Under the pieces are notes generated by a model, which did not search any database, was not told the origin of the DNA, and saw only the letters and a list, made by a program, of their open reading frames with translations. From Candidatus Peregrinibacteria bacterium CG_4_9_14_0_2_um_filter_41_14 (GTDB taxonomy: Bacteria > Patescibacteriota > Gracilibacteria > UBA1369 > UM-FILTER-41-14): a stretch of 36,989 nucleotides of DNA. The stretch lies in contig PFRW01000005.1 of assembly GCA_002788755.1 (NCBI GenBank), positions 1-36,989 of the forward strand, given 5' to 3'. A program made the position numbers and the translations under genes. Shown one piece after another: positions 26,251 through 36,028 of this stretch (within the stretch, counting starts at the first letter, position 1; each line of letters starts with the position of its first letter).

Positions 26251-26337
26251 ACGACCTTCCCCCTTTTCCCTTCCTAAAAAGCAGCTCGTCGCTTCGCGAC
26301 GCGGCTGCTTTTTCTATAGGTCGTCTGGCGACGACTG
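26238..26337. terminator. Nested bidirectional terminator between deaD-like and typA
   Basis: Inner hairpin 26276-26313 (aaaaagcagc...gctgcttttt, ttc loop) inside outer arms 26238-26256 and 26319-26337 complementary at 18/19 positions. Confidence 0.85.
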
Positions 26338-28128
26338 CTATTTCCTCTTTCTCTCATTCTCTTTCAAATATCTTTTACGTAGTCTAATACTTAACGGTGT
26401 TATTTCTACATATTCATCTTCGTCAATGTACTCAATCGCTTTTTCTAATGTCATTGGTACTACCGGTGTTAGCGTTAACGCATCATCGGCACCAGACGAG
26501 CGGACATTTGTTAACTTCTTATTTCTAATTGGATTCACAGTTAAGTCAGTTCCTTGATTGTGTTCACCAATTACCATACCTTCATATACATCTGTTGCCG
26601 GCTCTACAAATATAGGGCCACGTTCTTGGAGTTTCCATAGCGAGTAAGCCATTGTCGCACCGGTTTCGCCGGAAATTAATGAACCTACAGACCGTTTTTC
26701 AATTTCACCCATATAAGGCTCAAAGCGATCAAACGAATGGTACAACGTACCTTCGCCTCTTGTTAACACTAAGAACAAAGACCTAAAACCAAGCAGACCT
26801 CTTGTTGGAATATCAAATTCCAAAGTTGTATTACCCATAGCGGATTGCATATTAGTCATTACGCCTTTTCGCTTTCCTAAAGCCTGAATAACGGCCCCAG
26901 ACATATCGTCGGGAACATTTACAACGACAGCCTCAATCGGCTCACACTTTACGCCATCAATTTCACGCATAATTACCTCTGGTTGTGAAATTTGGAGCTC
27001 AAAACCTTCACGTCGCATTGTTTCAATCAAAACTGCAATGTGCATTTCGCCACGACCATAAACTTTAATCGCATCGCTATTATCCTGAAACTCAATTTTA
27101 AGTCCTACATTAGTTTCTAACTCTTTCTCTAAACGAGCCCGAATATGGCGGCTGGTAACATAAGTACCTTCACGCCCTGCAAAAGGGGAGTCGTTCACCA
27201 TGAATTCAATTGCCAACGCCGGCGGATCAACCTTAATAGCTGGCAAGGGAATCGCTGAAGCATCATTTGTAATTGTTTCACCAACATAAATGTCATCTAA
27301 TCCCGCAATTGCCACAATGTCTCCGGCAATCGCCTTATCTGAATCAACTTTATCCATTCCCTCAAATGTAAAGATCTTCGTAACCTTACCTGTTCGTTTG
27401 GCACCATCAGCATCAATTATCGTGACATTTTCATTTGGCTTTAAAACACCATCGTAAACACGGCCAATGGCCATACGCCCCAAAAAGTTATCGTAAGCCA
27501 ACGTTGCCGGTTGCATTCTAAAAGGTGCTTCCATATCACCACCTGCTGGCTTTACATGCTCTAAAATAAATTCAATTAGTGGTGAAATGTCTTTCTTCTC
27601 ATCAGTTAAATTGCGAATTGCCACACCATCACGTGCAATTGCATAAATATAAGGGAAGTCCAACTGTTCATCCGATGCTCCCAAGCTCGCAAAAAGGTCA
27701 AAAGTTAAATCAACAACTTCATCCGCACGTGCCATTGGCTTATCAATTTTATTAATTACCACAATTACCTTGTGTCCCAATTCCAAAGATTTACGCAAAA
27801 CAAACTTTGTTTGAGGCATTGGCCCTTCGTAAGCATCTACAACCAAAACTACGGCATCTACAGTTCGTAGTACCCGTTCAACTTCCGAACCAAAGTCAGC
27901 ATGTCCTGGGGTATCAACAATATTAATTTTGTTTCCTTTGTAAGTAATTGCCGCATTTTTTGCATAGATTGTAATGCCCCGTTCTTTTTCTTGGTCATTA
28001 CTATCCATCGCACGCTCTTCAAGTTCTCTGTGCTTAGCAAAAGTATCACTAGCCTTTAAAAGCGCATCGACCAAAGTTGTTTTTCCGTGATCTACATGTG
28101 CAACAATTGCCACATTATATATATTCAT
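26338..28128 (-). CDS. typA: TypA/BipA ribosome-associated GTPase
   Basis: '[23 protein letters not shown]', '[24 protein letters not shown]', '[19 protein letters not shown]', '[10 protein letters not shown]'. Confidence 0.98.
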   Translation of the reverse strand: MNIYNVAIVAHVDHGKTTLVDALLKASDTFAKHRELEERAMDSNDQEKERGITIYAKNAAITYKGNKINIVDTPGHADFGSEVERVLRTVDAVVLVVDAYEGPMPQTKFVLRKSLELGHKVIVVINKIDKPMARADEVVDLTFDLFASLGASDEQLDFPYIYAIARDGVAIRNLTDEKKDISPLIEFILEHVKPAGGDMEAPFRMQPATLAYDNFLGRMAIGRVYDGVLKPNENVTIIDADGAKRTGKVTKIFTFEGMDKVDSDKAIAGDIVAIAGLDDIYVGETITNDASAIPLPAIKVDPPALAIEFMVNDSPFAGREGTYVTSRHIRARLEKELETNVGLKIEFQDNSDAIKVYGRGEMHIAVLIETMRREGFELQISQPEVIMREIDGVKCEPIEAVVVNVPDDMSGAVIQALGKRKGVMTNMQSAMGNTTLEFDIPTRGLLGFRSLFLVLTRGEGTLYHSFDRFEPYMGEIEKRSVGSLISGETGATMAYSLWKLQERGPIFVEPATDVYEGMVIGEHNQGTDLTVNPIRNKKLTNVRSSGADDALTLTPVVPMTLEKAIEYIDEDEYVEITPLSIRLRKRYLKENERKRK

Positions 28129-28181
28129 AAATTAGTTTAAAGCCCGCGAAGCCTAACTCAATTTGACAAAAAGCACAATCC

Positions 28182-28391
28182 TTATTTTTTAGATGTCGGA
28201 TCTACGTACGGAATGGCTTGTTTAAGAGCTGGGATTGCTTGCTTTAACTCCACCCTAGAAGGCCATGCTTCAAAGTAAAATCGTCCTTGAAACATATTCG
28301 TGTTTTTGGCTAGCAGTAGCAATAAAATTGATACAATTACTAATAAGATAGCAATAATCGCACTTTTATCTTTGCTTTTAAGTGGTTTCAT
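28182..28391 (-). CDS. Small single-pass membrane protein, hypothetical
   Basis: 69 aa; 'SAIIAILLVIVSILLLLLAKNT' TM; C-terminal repeat 'ELKQAIPALKQAIPY'. Confidence 0.6.
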   Translation of the reverse strand: MKPLKSKDKSAIIAILLVIVSILLLLLAKNTNMFQGRFYFEAWPSRVELKQAIPALKQAIPYVDPTSKK

Positions 28392-28522
28392 TAATATATG
28401 TTAAATATCTTATAATTATAACATAATTGATTGTAATAGTAAACCATACCTGTGGTAACTGCAATACTGTTGCAATTAAGGAGAGGCTATGCCAAACTAA
28501 AGCAACTACTGACCCACACAGT

Positions 28523-28936
28523 ATGGAATATCTAGCGATTGCCCTAGATCTACTACAAAAGCACAATCTCAAGAAAACCAAACCACGTGTAGCCATTTTG
28601 CGTCTATTTGCCGAAACAAACGAACCGATCTCCGCCTACCAAATTCAAGAAAAAATTGCCGATCAGGGGATTAACATTACAACAGTTTACCGTACATTGG
28701 AGCCATTTGTTGCAATCGGACTCATCCACCACTTAGCTTCGCTAAATAGCTACTACCGGTGCGACCCGCAAATCCTAAACCAAAAAGCCAAAGGGCATCA
28801 CAGCTTTGCCATCTGTAATAATTGCCATTCCGTTAACGAGTTTGTTGATCCCCGCCATTCTCAACATTTGGCCAATTTTACCTGTCATCAGCATATTCAA
28901 GAGGTTATCGGCCTTTGTGTTCAGTGTTCTAACTAA
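28523..28936 (+). CDS. Fur-family metalloregulator (Zur-like by context)
   Basis: 'KKTKPRVAILRLFAETNEPISAYQIQEKIADQGINITTVYRTLEPFVAIGLIHHL', CxxC 'CNNCHSV', 'GLCVQC'. Start probably near MEYLAIAL; listed ORF begins at 28427. Confidence 0.88.
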   Translation: MEYLAIALDLLQKHNLKKTKPRVAILRLFAETNEPISAYQIQEKIADQGINITTVYRTLEPFVAIGLIHHLASLNSYYRCDPQILNQKAKGHHSFAICNNCHSVNEFVDPRHSQHLANFTCHQHIQEVIGLCVQCSN

Positions 28937-28945
28937 TCATTTATT

Positions 28946-29863
28946 ATGCGAAAAATCACTTTCTCTTTAGCTGCTTTCATCATCTTAATTGGATGCGGCC
29001 AGCCCGCACCCACCACAAACACAAAAATAAACATTGTCGCCACATTTCCACCTCTATACTCTATGACCCTAAATATAGTAGGTCAGGAAGCCAATGTGAC
29101 TAATCTAATTCCGCCCGGGGCCAGCATTCACACATGGGAACCCCGCCCATCTGACGCCAAAACAATAGCTACCACCGACCTAATTATTAAAAACGGTCTT
29201 CAGCTGGAAGAGTTTTTAACAGACCTAACAAATGGTGCCAACAACCCAAAGCTCCAAATTATTGATACGAGCAAAGGCACAAACAAATACAGTCCCGAGG
29301 CCGTGCAAGGCTTCGGCGAAATGGTTGAAGAGAACAATCATAGCGGCATCGACCCTCACATTTGGTTGTCGATTAACAATGCCAAACTACAAGTGCAAAA
29401 TATTGCCGCAGCTGTAATTGCCGCCGACCCCGATCACGAAGCCATTTATCGGCAAAACACCCAAGACTATCTTGCCAAACTTGATCGTACTTTTCAGCAA
29501 ATCCAAACAGAATTATCAACAGTCAAGCCGCAACCATTCATTGTTTTTCATGATGCTTATCAGTATTTCCTCAGAGACTACCAATTAAGTACTTACCAAG
29601 TTGCCAGCATCCAACCTTTTCCCGGCAAAGAACCCAATCCCGCCTATCTCCAAAACCTAACTGAGCTAATTAAGACGCATAAAATCAAAGTAATCTTTAC
29701 GGAACCGCAATTTACATCGCAAATTACCGAATTACTAAAGACGGAGTTTAGCATCATGACCCTGACCATAGACCCTATTGGTACACAATTAACCAGAAAT
29801 GGTTTTACAGACAATCTACTAAATATTAAAGATCAATTAATAACCGCATTCCAAAGTGAATAA
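28946..29863 (+). CDS. znuA: Zinc ABC transporter substrate-binding lipoprotein (ZnuA-like)
   Basis: Lipobox 'LIGCG', 'IVATFPPLYSMTLNIVGQEANVTNLIPPGASIHTWEPRPSDAK', 'GIDPHIWLS', 'FIVFHDAYQYF'. Confidence 0.9.
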   Translation: MRKITFSLAAFIILIGCGQPAPTTNTKINIVATFPPLYSMTLNIVGQEANVTNLIPPGASIHTWEPRPSDAKTIATTDLIIKNGLQLEEFLTDLTNGANNPKLQIIDTSKGTNKYSPEAVQGFGEMVEENNHSGIDPHIWLSINNAKLQVQNIAAAVIAADPDHEAIYRQNTQDYLAKLDRTFQQIQTELSTVKPQPFIVFHDAYQYFLRDYQLSTYQVASIQPFPGKEPNPAYLQNLTELIKTHKIKVIFTEPQFTSQITELLKTEFSIMTLTIDPIGTQLTRNGFTDNLLNIKDQLITAFQSE

Positions 29864-30572
29864 ACCACTCGTTAAAATTAGCAAATTAGTAGTTGTCCAA
29901 AATGGTATCCGTATTTTACATGATATAAATGCGGAAATTTATCCAGGCGAAATCATCTCCCTAATCGGTCTCAACGGATCGGGCAAAACCACGCTTCTAA
30001 AAACAATTCTTGGCCTCATTAAACCAACTTCCGGCACACTCAGTGTTAATGCCCGTAAAATTGGCTATGTCCCTCAAAAACTAGATTTCGATCGAACCAT
30101 TCCCATTACAATTTTTGAGCTCCTTAAGATTTACAATCCCAAAGCGCAGTCCAATACAATAAACGCTAAACTAGAGGAAGTCTCCGCCTTAAAATTAGGT
30201 GAAAAACTGGTCGGCACCCTCTCCGGCGGTCAACTGCAACGTGTTCTCATTGCCAATGCCCTTATCAACCTACCCGACCTCCTCCTCCTAGACGAAGCCA
30301 CCGCCGGCATTGATATTACCGGCGAGGATCAATTTTACAGCCTGATCAAACAAATTCACAAAGACTACCAACCCACAATCCTACTCGTCTCCCACGACAT
30401 TCACACCGTATTTGCCAACACCGATCGCGTTTTTTGTATGGATGGCTGCCTCTGTTGCCAAGGCACCCCCGAAGCAATCGCTAAAACTCCTGAGTTTAAG
30501 CGTCTATTTGGCAAACATTTAAAACCTTATCACCACAAAGATCATGCTCACCACTCTCATCGAGGCGCTTAG
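29856..30572 (+). CDS. znuC: Zinc ABC transporter ATP-binding protein (ZnuC-like)
   Basis: 'LIGLNGSGKTTLLKTILGLI', 'LSGGQLQRVLIANALINLPDLLLLDEATAGID', His-rich C-terminus 'PYHHKDHAHHSHRGA'. Confidence 0.92.
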   Translation: MNKPLVKISKLVVVQNGIRILHDINAEIYPGEIISLIGLNGSGKTTLLKTILGLIKPTSGTLSVNARKIGYVPQKLDFDRTIPITIFELLKIYNPKAQSNTINAKLEEVSALKLGEKLVGTLSGGQLQRVLIANALINLPDLLLLDEATAGIDITGEDQFYSLIKQIHKDYQPTILLVSHDIHTVFANTDRVFCMDGCLCCQGTPEAIAKTPEFKRLFGKHLKPYHHKDHAHHSHRGA

Positions 30573-31365
30573 TTTTAGTTTTTTTCAAAGAGCCTTATTG
30601 GTCGGTAGTCTAATTGCCGTCATCTACTCACTATTAGGCAATTATGTTGTATTAAGAAAAGAAACAGTGATTAGTCACAGCATCGCCAACTTTGCCTTTC
30701 TTGGTGTTGCCCTGGCCATTTTACTCAATGCCAATATCAATTTATTTACCTTTCTTGCTGCCATTGGTGGTGCTTTATCTATTAGCATTTTGCAAAATAA
30801 TCCCAAATTTGCTCGTGATTCCATTCTCACATTTAGCTCCGAAATCTCAATTGCTATTGCCATCGTCATCATCAGCTTCTTTAAAGGCTACCGCACCGAC
30901 ATTCTCCAATTTCTTTTTGGTAATATACTCGCCATTTCATCTACCGATATTTTGTTTATTAGTATTGTTAGTTTGCTAATTATCGGATTTTTACTACTAT
31001 TCCACCGCCAACTACTGCAAATCACCTTTAGTACAGAATTAGCAAAGGCTTCAGGCACCAAAGTTACTCTTTTTAATTTACTGTACCTGTTAATCCTGGC
31101 ACTTGCCATTGCAATCGGCGTTAAAACAATTGGTGTAATTCTCATTGCTGCCTTGTTGGTTATTCCCGCAAATACAGCAAAATTATTTGCCAGCAGTTTT
31201 AAACAGTTGCTAACATATTCAGCAATATTTGGTTTGATGAGTACGATTTTAGGATTGCTTACTTCTTATTTTTTTGATTTACCAAGCGGTGCAACCATTG
31301 TAATCACACTTAGTGTGTTCTTGCTTGGCACTATAGTTTTATATAAGCGTCCGGCAAGTATCTAG
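30544..31365 (+). CDS. znuB: Zinc ABC transporter permease (ZnuB-like)
   Basis: Multi-TM ABC-3 family; 'VLRKETVISHSIANFAFLGVALAI', 'IGVILIAALLVIPANTAKLF'. Confidence 0.9.
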   Translation: MLTTLIEALSFSFFQRALLVGSLIAVIYSLLGNYVVLRKETVISHSIANFAFLGVALAILLNANINLFTFLAAIGGALSISILQNNPKFARDSILTFSSEISIAIAIVIISFFKGYRTDILQFLFGNILAISSTDILFISIVSLLIIGFLLLFHRQLLQITFSTELAKASGTKVTLFNLLYLLILALAIAIGVKTIGVILIAALLVIPANTAKLFASSFKQLLTYSAIFGLMSTILGLLTSYFFDLPSGATIVITLSVFLLGTIVLYKRPASI

Positions 31366-32737
31366 CATCAATACCGCTTAAATCCATGTAATACATTGGA
31401 TCTACATGGCGACCATCATCAAAAACCTCAAAGTGCAAATGTGGACCCGTTGTTAAGTATCCCGCCCCGCGTGAGCCAGGAAGTCCACCCGTAGTACCAA
31501 TTGGTTGCCCCTGACGGACTGTTTGACCAGCTGTCACAAAAATATCATACATGTGTCCATACAATGTCATTATCCCACCCTTGTGGGCAATAATCACGTA
31601 ATGGTAGTCCAAGCCCGAGCCGCCTTTAACCTTATATACAACGCCATCTGCCGGCGCACTAATTGTGGTTTGCATTGTTGCGCGAATATCAATCGCATTA
31701 TGATCAACTCCTAAAGCAGCTCTATAAGACGAATCCTTATAAAAAGCACTAATACCCAAACTAGGCGTTACCGGCCAAGCCAACTTGGCATCTGTAATAC
31801 CCTTACCAACTTGCTCCTGAGCAAAACCTTCTTTACTCATCACTGCCGAATTTAGTTTCTCATATACATCTCCTAAATCAGCAATTTCACTCCTTACTTC
31901 AATTTGTTCATTTCTAGCCTGCTCTAGTAGGTTTTTGTAAATTTCTTCTTTGCCTTTTGTTTCTTCGAGTAAATCAACCTTCGCTTTTTTTTCAATCTCA
32001 AAAACAGTTCGTTCCTTTACCAGTTCCTTTTGTAGATCCTTCTCATCCTCTTGCTGATTTACAAGGTCACTTTGTGTAGTTTCCAGCTCACTTTTAAGTT
32101 TCGCCAAACGCTCAAACATTTCACGGTTAGCAACTTCTAATAATTCCAAATAATAAAGGTCGGTAAGCTGATCATTGGCATGTCCTTCAGAAAACAATAA
32201 CTTCACAGTTTGCGCTAACGAAGAGTCAAAACTTCCAATATTAATGTTCTGCACAAACAAAAAACGCATAAAATCCTGAACCAGTGCTTTTTGTTCTGCC
32301 AGTTCCGCTGTCTTTTCTGCAATTTTCTCCTTTGTCTCTGCAATTTTTACCCCAAGCCCATTAATTGCAGCCTGTACACGTTTAATTTGATCATCGGTAC
32401 GCAAAATCTCCGAATCTAATAATGTAATCTGCTCTTCCAAAGTTCGCGCTTCCTCCGTTGCATTCCCCAGTTCCTCTTCAATAATACTAATATCTCGAGA
32501 AACATTAATTAAAGAGTCCGATTTAGTGTTTAAATTGCGCTTAACGTCCTCTAGCTTTTGCGCTGCTTTTTCTTGGTCCGAAACTTCCACTGGTGCCTCC
32601 GCAGCATCCTGTGCAAGCGCAAAACCGCCTGCCACTAAAACAATTAGCAGCACCATGGCAAACACACCTAACCTAATTCTATTTCTTTTTATTATCATCA
32701 TGATTAGCATTTTACAAAAAACTCTTGCCAAAACCAA
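31331..32737 (-). CDS. Coiled-coil M23-family peptidoglycan hydrolase (EnvC-like)
   Basis: N-terminal TM/signal, long coiled coil, C-terminal 'LGVDHNAIDIRA...GVVYKVKGGSGLDYHYVIIAHKGGIMTLYGHM...GLPGSRGAGYLTTGPHLHFEVF' LytM motifs. Confidence 0.92.
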   Translation of the reverse strand: MVLARVFCKMLIMMIIKRNRIRLGVFAMVLLIVLVAGGFALAQDAAEAPVEVSDQEKAAQKLEDVKRNLNTKSDSLINVSRDISIIEEELGNATEEARTLEEQITLLDSEILRTDDQIKRVQAAINGLGVKIAETKEKIAEKTAELAEQKALVQDFMRFLFVQNINIGSFDSSLAQTVKLLFSEGHANDQLTDLYYLELLEVANREMFERLAKLKSELETTQSDLVNQQEDEKDLQKELVKERTVFEIEKKAKVDLLEETKGKEEIYKNLLEQARNEQIEVRSEIADLGDVYEKLNSAVMSKEGFAQEQVGKGITDAKLAWPVTPSLGISAFYKDSSYRAALGVDHNAIDIRATMQTTISAPADGVVYKVKGGSGLDYHYVIIAHKGGIMTLYGHMYDIFVTAGQTVRQGQPIGTTGGLPGSRGAGYLTTGPHLHFEVFDDGRHVDPMYYMDLSGIDARYLPDAYIKL

Positions 32738-32797
32738 GCCAATCTTTTAAAGTGTGGCAGCTCAAATTAAAAAGCAACGCAAATTTAATAAGCAACT

Positions 32798-33082
32798 ATG
32801 GCTCATAAGAAGGCCGGTGGCTCGACCAGAAATGGTCGCGATTCCCAGGCAAAACGGTTAGGCGTCAAACTATTTGGTGGCCAAACTGCAAAATCAGGTA
32901 GCATTATCGTTAGACAAAAGGGTAATAAGTATTTTCCCGGAGACAATGTCGGTCAAGGCAAAGACTTTACTTTGTTTGCATTAACAGAAGGTAAAATTAA
33001 GTTTACAACTAAAAAGCAAACCAAATTTGACGGACGCGTGTTCACAGACAAATTTGTCCACATCGAAGCCGTTTCTGCTTAA
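32798..33082 (+). CDS. rpmA: 50S ribosomal protein L27
   Basis: '[62 protein letters not shown]'. Confidence 0.98.
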   Translation: MAHKKAGGSTRNGRDSQAKRLGVKLFGGQTAKSGSIIVRQKGNKYFPGDNVGQGKDFTLFALTEGKIKFTTKKQTKFDGRVFTDKFVHIEAVSA

Positions 33083-33121
33083 TAGTTAAAACAGATCTTT
33101 CATCTCTTAAAATAAAGCCTT

Positions 33122-33796
33122 ATGAATGATATGGGGGGCTTAGAAAATTTTAGCGTAGAGGACCAAGGCGGAGTCGACCAGGCAGCATTGGAACTTCTAC
33201 GCGAAAGAATGCGTCAGTCACAAGCACAAGCCAAAACTGATCAAAAAAAAGAAGCCAAACAAAAGAAAAAAGAAACCAATCTCGCACAAGTCTTAATTGC
33301 CTTACTCAAAAAAGAGCAAAGCGGTCTTATTAAAGTTGTGACACAAGCATTAAACGTCAATATTCCCGCCTATTTTATTATCGACATCCTCGCCCTCCGC
33401 TTTGAAGCCCTCCGTCGCGAAATCGGCCTCGAATTTACAACTACAACTGAACACCCAACACCGGAAGCAGACAGTAAATCACTAGTACCCGCCAATTTTG
33501 CCGATTCAACCCTACCCCTAAAAGTTAGAGTCGAGGTCGATATTTGGCTTAACTTTTTAATTGAAGAAGCCAAAAGGGAACCAGTAAAGCTATTGGAAAC
33601 CAGCCGTCACCATTCTGAGCCAAAGCAGGCAAATACAGCCATTAAGAGCTTAATCGGCTATGTAATGCAAGACTACCTCCAACTTCAACATGTTGATTTT
33701 ATCGGCCAAAATGTTCTCAGCTTTGCTAGTAACTTTAGTGATAGTTTAGTTGACTACCTTTCGGACTTTATCGCTCATCAAAAACACTTAGCGTAG
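33122..33796 (+). CDS. Hypothetical protein
   Basis: 224-aa ORF downstream of rpmA with a charged Lys/Glu-rich N-terminal region. Confidence 0.7.
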   Translation: MNDMGGLENFSVEDQGGVDQAALELLRERMRQSQAQAKTDQKKEAKQKKKETNLAQVLIALLKKEQSGLIKVVTQALNVNIPAYFIIDILALRFEALRREIGLEFTTTTEHPTPEADSKSLVPANFADSTLPLKVRVEVDIWLNFLIEEAKREPVKLLETSRHHSEPKQANTAIKSLIGYVMQDYLQLQHVDFIGQNVLSFASNFSDSLVDYLSDFIAHQKHLA

Positions 33797-34174
33797 TTTG
33801 TTTAATTGATCAATTCCGCACATAGCGTGTCCAAGTGCAGTAATAATTTGCCCTCTTACACCGTTATCTTCTTTCCCGGATGCTATTTTTGGATTATCCA
33901 AAGCAGTTTCAAGTGCTCTCAAATATTCATCAAGTTTAGCCGCTTCTAACATTTGTCGTAGCCGATCTCCATGGTAATTCTTAATTGCAAAATCCAGCCT
34001 TACAAGTAAAACCCAAATATCACTCAGAAGTTCTCTAAGCTTAATTTCAGTATTGTGTGTTGCTGGTAAAATCATCTTTCCCAGTTCATCTCTATTTAAA
34101 ACTAAACCAACCTGTGCCTGTACTGCATCAAACTGACTTAGACTGATAAAATATTCTTCAACTTGTGACCTAAT
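33788..34174 (-). CDS. Hypothetical protein; ATG start at 34075 or possible ATT start at 34174
   Basis: 95-aa ORF from ATG. Open frame extends upstream ('IRSQVEEYFISLSQFDAVQAQVGLVLNRDELGKM...') to a stop at 34093-34095+100 (34193-34195), with a ggagg motif upstream of an ATT codon. Confidence 0.55.
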   Translation of the reverse strand: MRSQVEEYFISLSQFDAVQAQVGLVLNRDELGKMILPATHNTEIKLRELLSDIWVLLVRLDFAIKNYHGDRLRQMLEAAKLDEYLRALETALDNPKIASGKEDNGVRGQIITALGHAMCGIDQLNKLR

Positions 34175-34431
34175 ATTTGCACCTCCGGCAATTTATCTAC
34201 CTATCATATCAGCCTCTGCAGTTAACCTTGGTAGGCTTTGATGAGTATTTACAGGGCTCACATAACTGCTGAACCTCAAGGTGCAGGTGCACTACCTAGA
34301 GCCCTAGTTGCACAGCATCCGCAGCAAAATATTTGGGAGAGCTTATAGAAACGCTTACTCCGAAAGAAGCCAAAGAACTTTCTGAACCAAGAACGCACCT
34401 AGAAGCATTTCTGTACCGCGAGGAGTAAATC

Positions 34432-34509
34432 TGGGGTGTCTGATGGGTCTCGAACCCACGACCTTCGGGACCACAACCCGACGCTCTAACCAACTGAGCT
34501 ACAAACACC
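34432..34509 (-). tRNA. tRNA-His (anticodon GTG), G-1 and CCA encoded
   Basis: Minus strand: g-gtgtttg-ta-gctcagttggttagagc-g-tcgggttgtggtcccga-aggtc-gtgggttcgagacccat-cagacac-c-cca; anticodon GTG, G-1:C73 pair possible. Confidence 0.95.
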
Positions 34510-34577
34510 ATAAGCTTGAACATTTTAGCGATAAAGATAAAAAATGCAATCTATTCTCCTAAACCATATTTAACATA

Positions 34578-34617
34578 TAAAAAAAGATCTCCCAGCCGTG
34601 ACTTGCACGGTTGGGAG
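34578..34617 (-). terminator. Rho-independent terminator of the metallopeptidase-like gene
   Basis: Minus strand: ctcccaaccgtg-caagt-cacggctgggag-atcttttttta. Confidence 0.65.
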
Positions 34618-34756
34618 TCTTAAAAAGTGGGCTTTAGGAGTACAAACGCCGGAGCCTTCATATCCTAACCATATACTATTATAATCTTGTGTTTATTGCA
34701 ACGTATTTATTTAGACCGTCTGCTTTAGGCCCCACTTACTTACCCCATTCATCTTA

Positions 34757-35431
34757 CTAACGCTGGTATTTCAGCCTCGTAACATCGTATGAGAACTCTA
34801 CTCTAGCAAGATTACTTCCACTTGTCAAGGGGTCCGTTTTGTTTTCTAAACTATATTCCGTACCAGCAAAAATGGAATATTCCATAAAATCATATTTTCG
34901 CTTAGTTATACTACTTGCTGTCATTAATGTTCTAAACTTATCACCATGTAGTAGGTAATAGGCATACGTCTCTGCAAAGTCTTCAAAGGCATCGGTAGCC
35001 GCATATCCAGATACAAAGCCAGTATCATCAGCAACTGCTAAATTATCATTAAGCCAACTAATCTCGCTAAAGTAGTTAAGCCGTTGGTTGCTCCGGGCCA
35101 AATTAATGTCCACAATGTGCCCAATTTCATGAATTAACACGCTTTTGAGCTCCGCTAAATCATCTAAACAACGCAAATAAATCACACTATCACCCGCCAA
35201 ACCACGATGCCAATCAGTATGATTATGCAAAACAACATTCCTTAGTCCACTTAAATGCCTTACCGGAACCCAAGTTAACGCCTCCCTTACAGCATTTTCG
35301 CACAAATTAAATTTTACACTCGTTAAACCATCATTTTCAATTTGCACAGGAATATAGGTAGCACTTGCAAAACTGCCCGCCCAAACGGTTGCTACAATCA
35401 ACAAAGAACCAGTTAACATTTTCCACCTCAC
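34757..35431 (-). CDS. Secreted putative zinc metallopeptidase
   Basis: Signal peptide 'MLTGSLLIVATVWAGSFASA'; HExxH 'VLIHEIGHIVDINL' and downstream 'DAFEDFAETYAYYLLHG'. Confidence 0.8.
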   Translation of the reverse strand: MRWKMLTGSLLIVATVWAGSFASATYIPVQIENDGLTSVKFNLCENAVREALTWVPVRHLSGLRNVVLHNHTDWHRGLAGDSVIYLRCLDDLAELKSVLIHEIGHIVDINLARSNQRLNYFSEISWLNDNLAVADDTGFVSGYAATDAFEDFAETYAYYLLHGDKFRTLMTASSITKRKYDFMEYSIFAGTEYSLENKTDPLTSGSNLARVEFSYDVTRLKYQR

Positions 35432-35467
35432 AAAATACTTATTTTAAAGGTGAAAACACTAGTTTAA

Positions 35468-36028
35468 CTAGGCAAACTCGTCAACTTTAAATTTATTTAA
35501 TCCCTCAGTAAAATGATCAACTATTAGTTTTTCATCAAGCCTTTCAGTATCTAAATGGAATTTTCGCAATCCTTTAGCTCCTTTAAGCATCATTGCACCA
35601 TGTACACAGAACCATTCCCTGGATAATTCCTCAAAAATAGTTTGTTTTAACGGATTGATTTCCGCCAAAACTTCTTTGTAGTTCGCAAACAATAGGTCGA
35701 TATCATCATGATAAGCATGCTCACGCATTAATTTTATATCATTAAATTTATTATTACCGGCAGCAATTTTATTAAAAGCCATATTCCTCACCTTTAAAGC
35801 AATTTCTAAACTTGCCCCCAAAACAATTCCCTTAACACGTCCATAACTTTCAATCCCCATACCGTGTGTAATCTCAATGACCTCATCAATGTATTTCTGG
35901 AAATAGCCACGATACTCCTTAGACAAAGGAATCCCTGTTGCAATGGACAATAGATATTGTTCAGTCAGAGTTAGTGTATCTAAACTAATCACCAACTGTC
36001 TTGGTTCACTTGCGACCATATTATACAA
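35468..36028 (-). CDS. Hypothetical protein
   Basis: 186-aa ORF, overlaps the end of the upstream minus-strand ORF by 8 nt. Confidence 0.7.
   Translation of the reverse strand: MYNMVASEPRQLVISLDTLTLTEQYLLSIATGIPLSKEYRGYFQKYIDEVIEITHGMGIESYGRVKGIVLGASLEIALKVRNMAFNKIAAGNNKFNDIKLMREHAYHDDIDLLFANYKEVLAEINPLKQTIFEELSREWFCVHGAMMLKGAKGLRKFHLDTERLDEKLIVDHFTEGLNKFKVDEFA

Noticed and set aside
28489-28500. ATG CCA AAC TAA mini-ORF after aaggag upstream of the Fur-family gene
   Set aside because: Too short to support as a leader peptide without conservation data.
28427-28522. N-terminal extension of the Fur-family protein with CGNC
   Set aside because: Fur-family proteins normally begin close to the MEYLAIAL position; extension probably untranslated leader. 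A conserved extension in homologs would change this.
34627-34739. Long-range aagtggg / cccactt inverted repeat near the metallopeptidase gene end
   Set aside because: Only 7 bp across ~100 nt; not distinguishable from chance.
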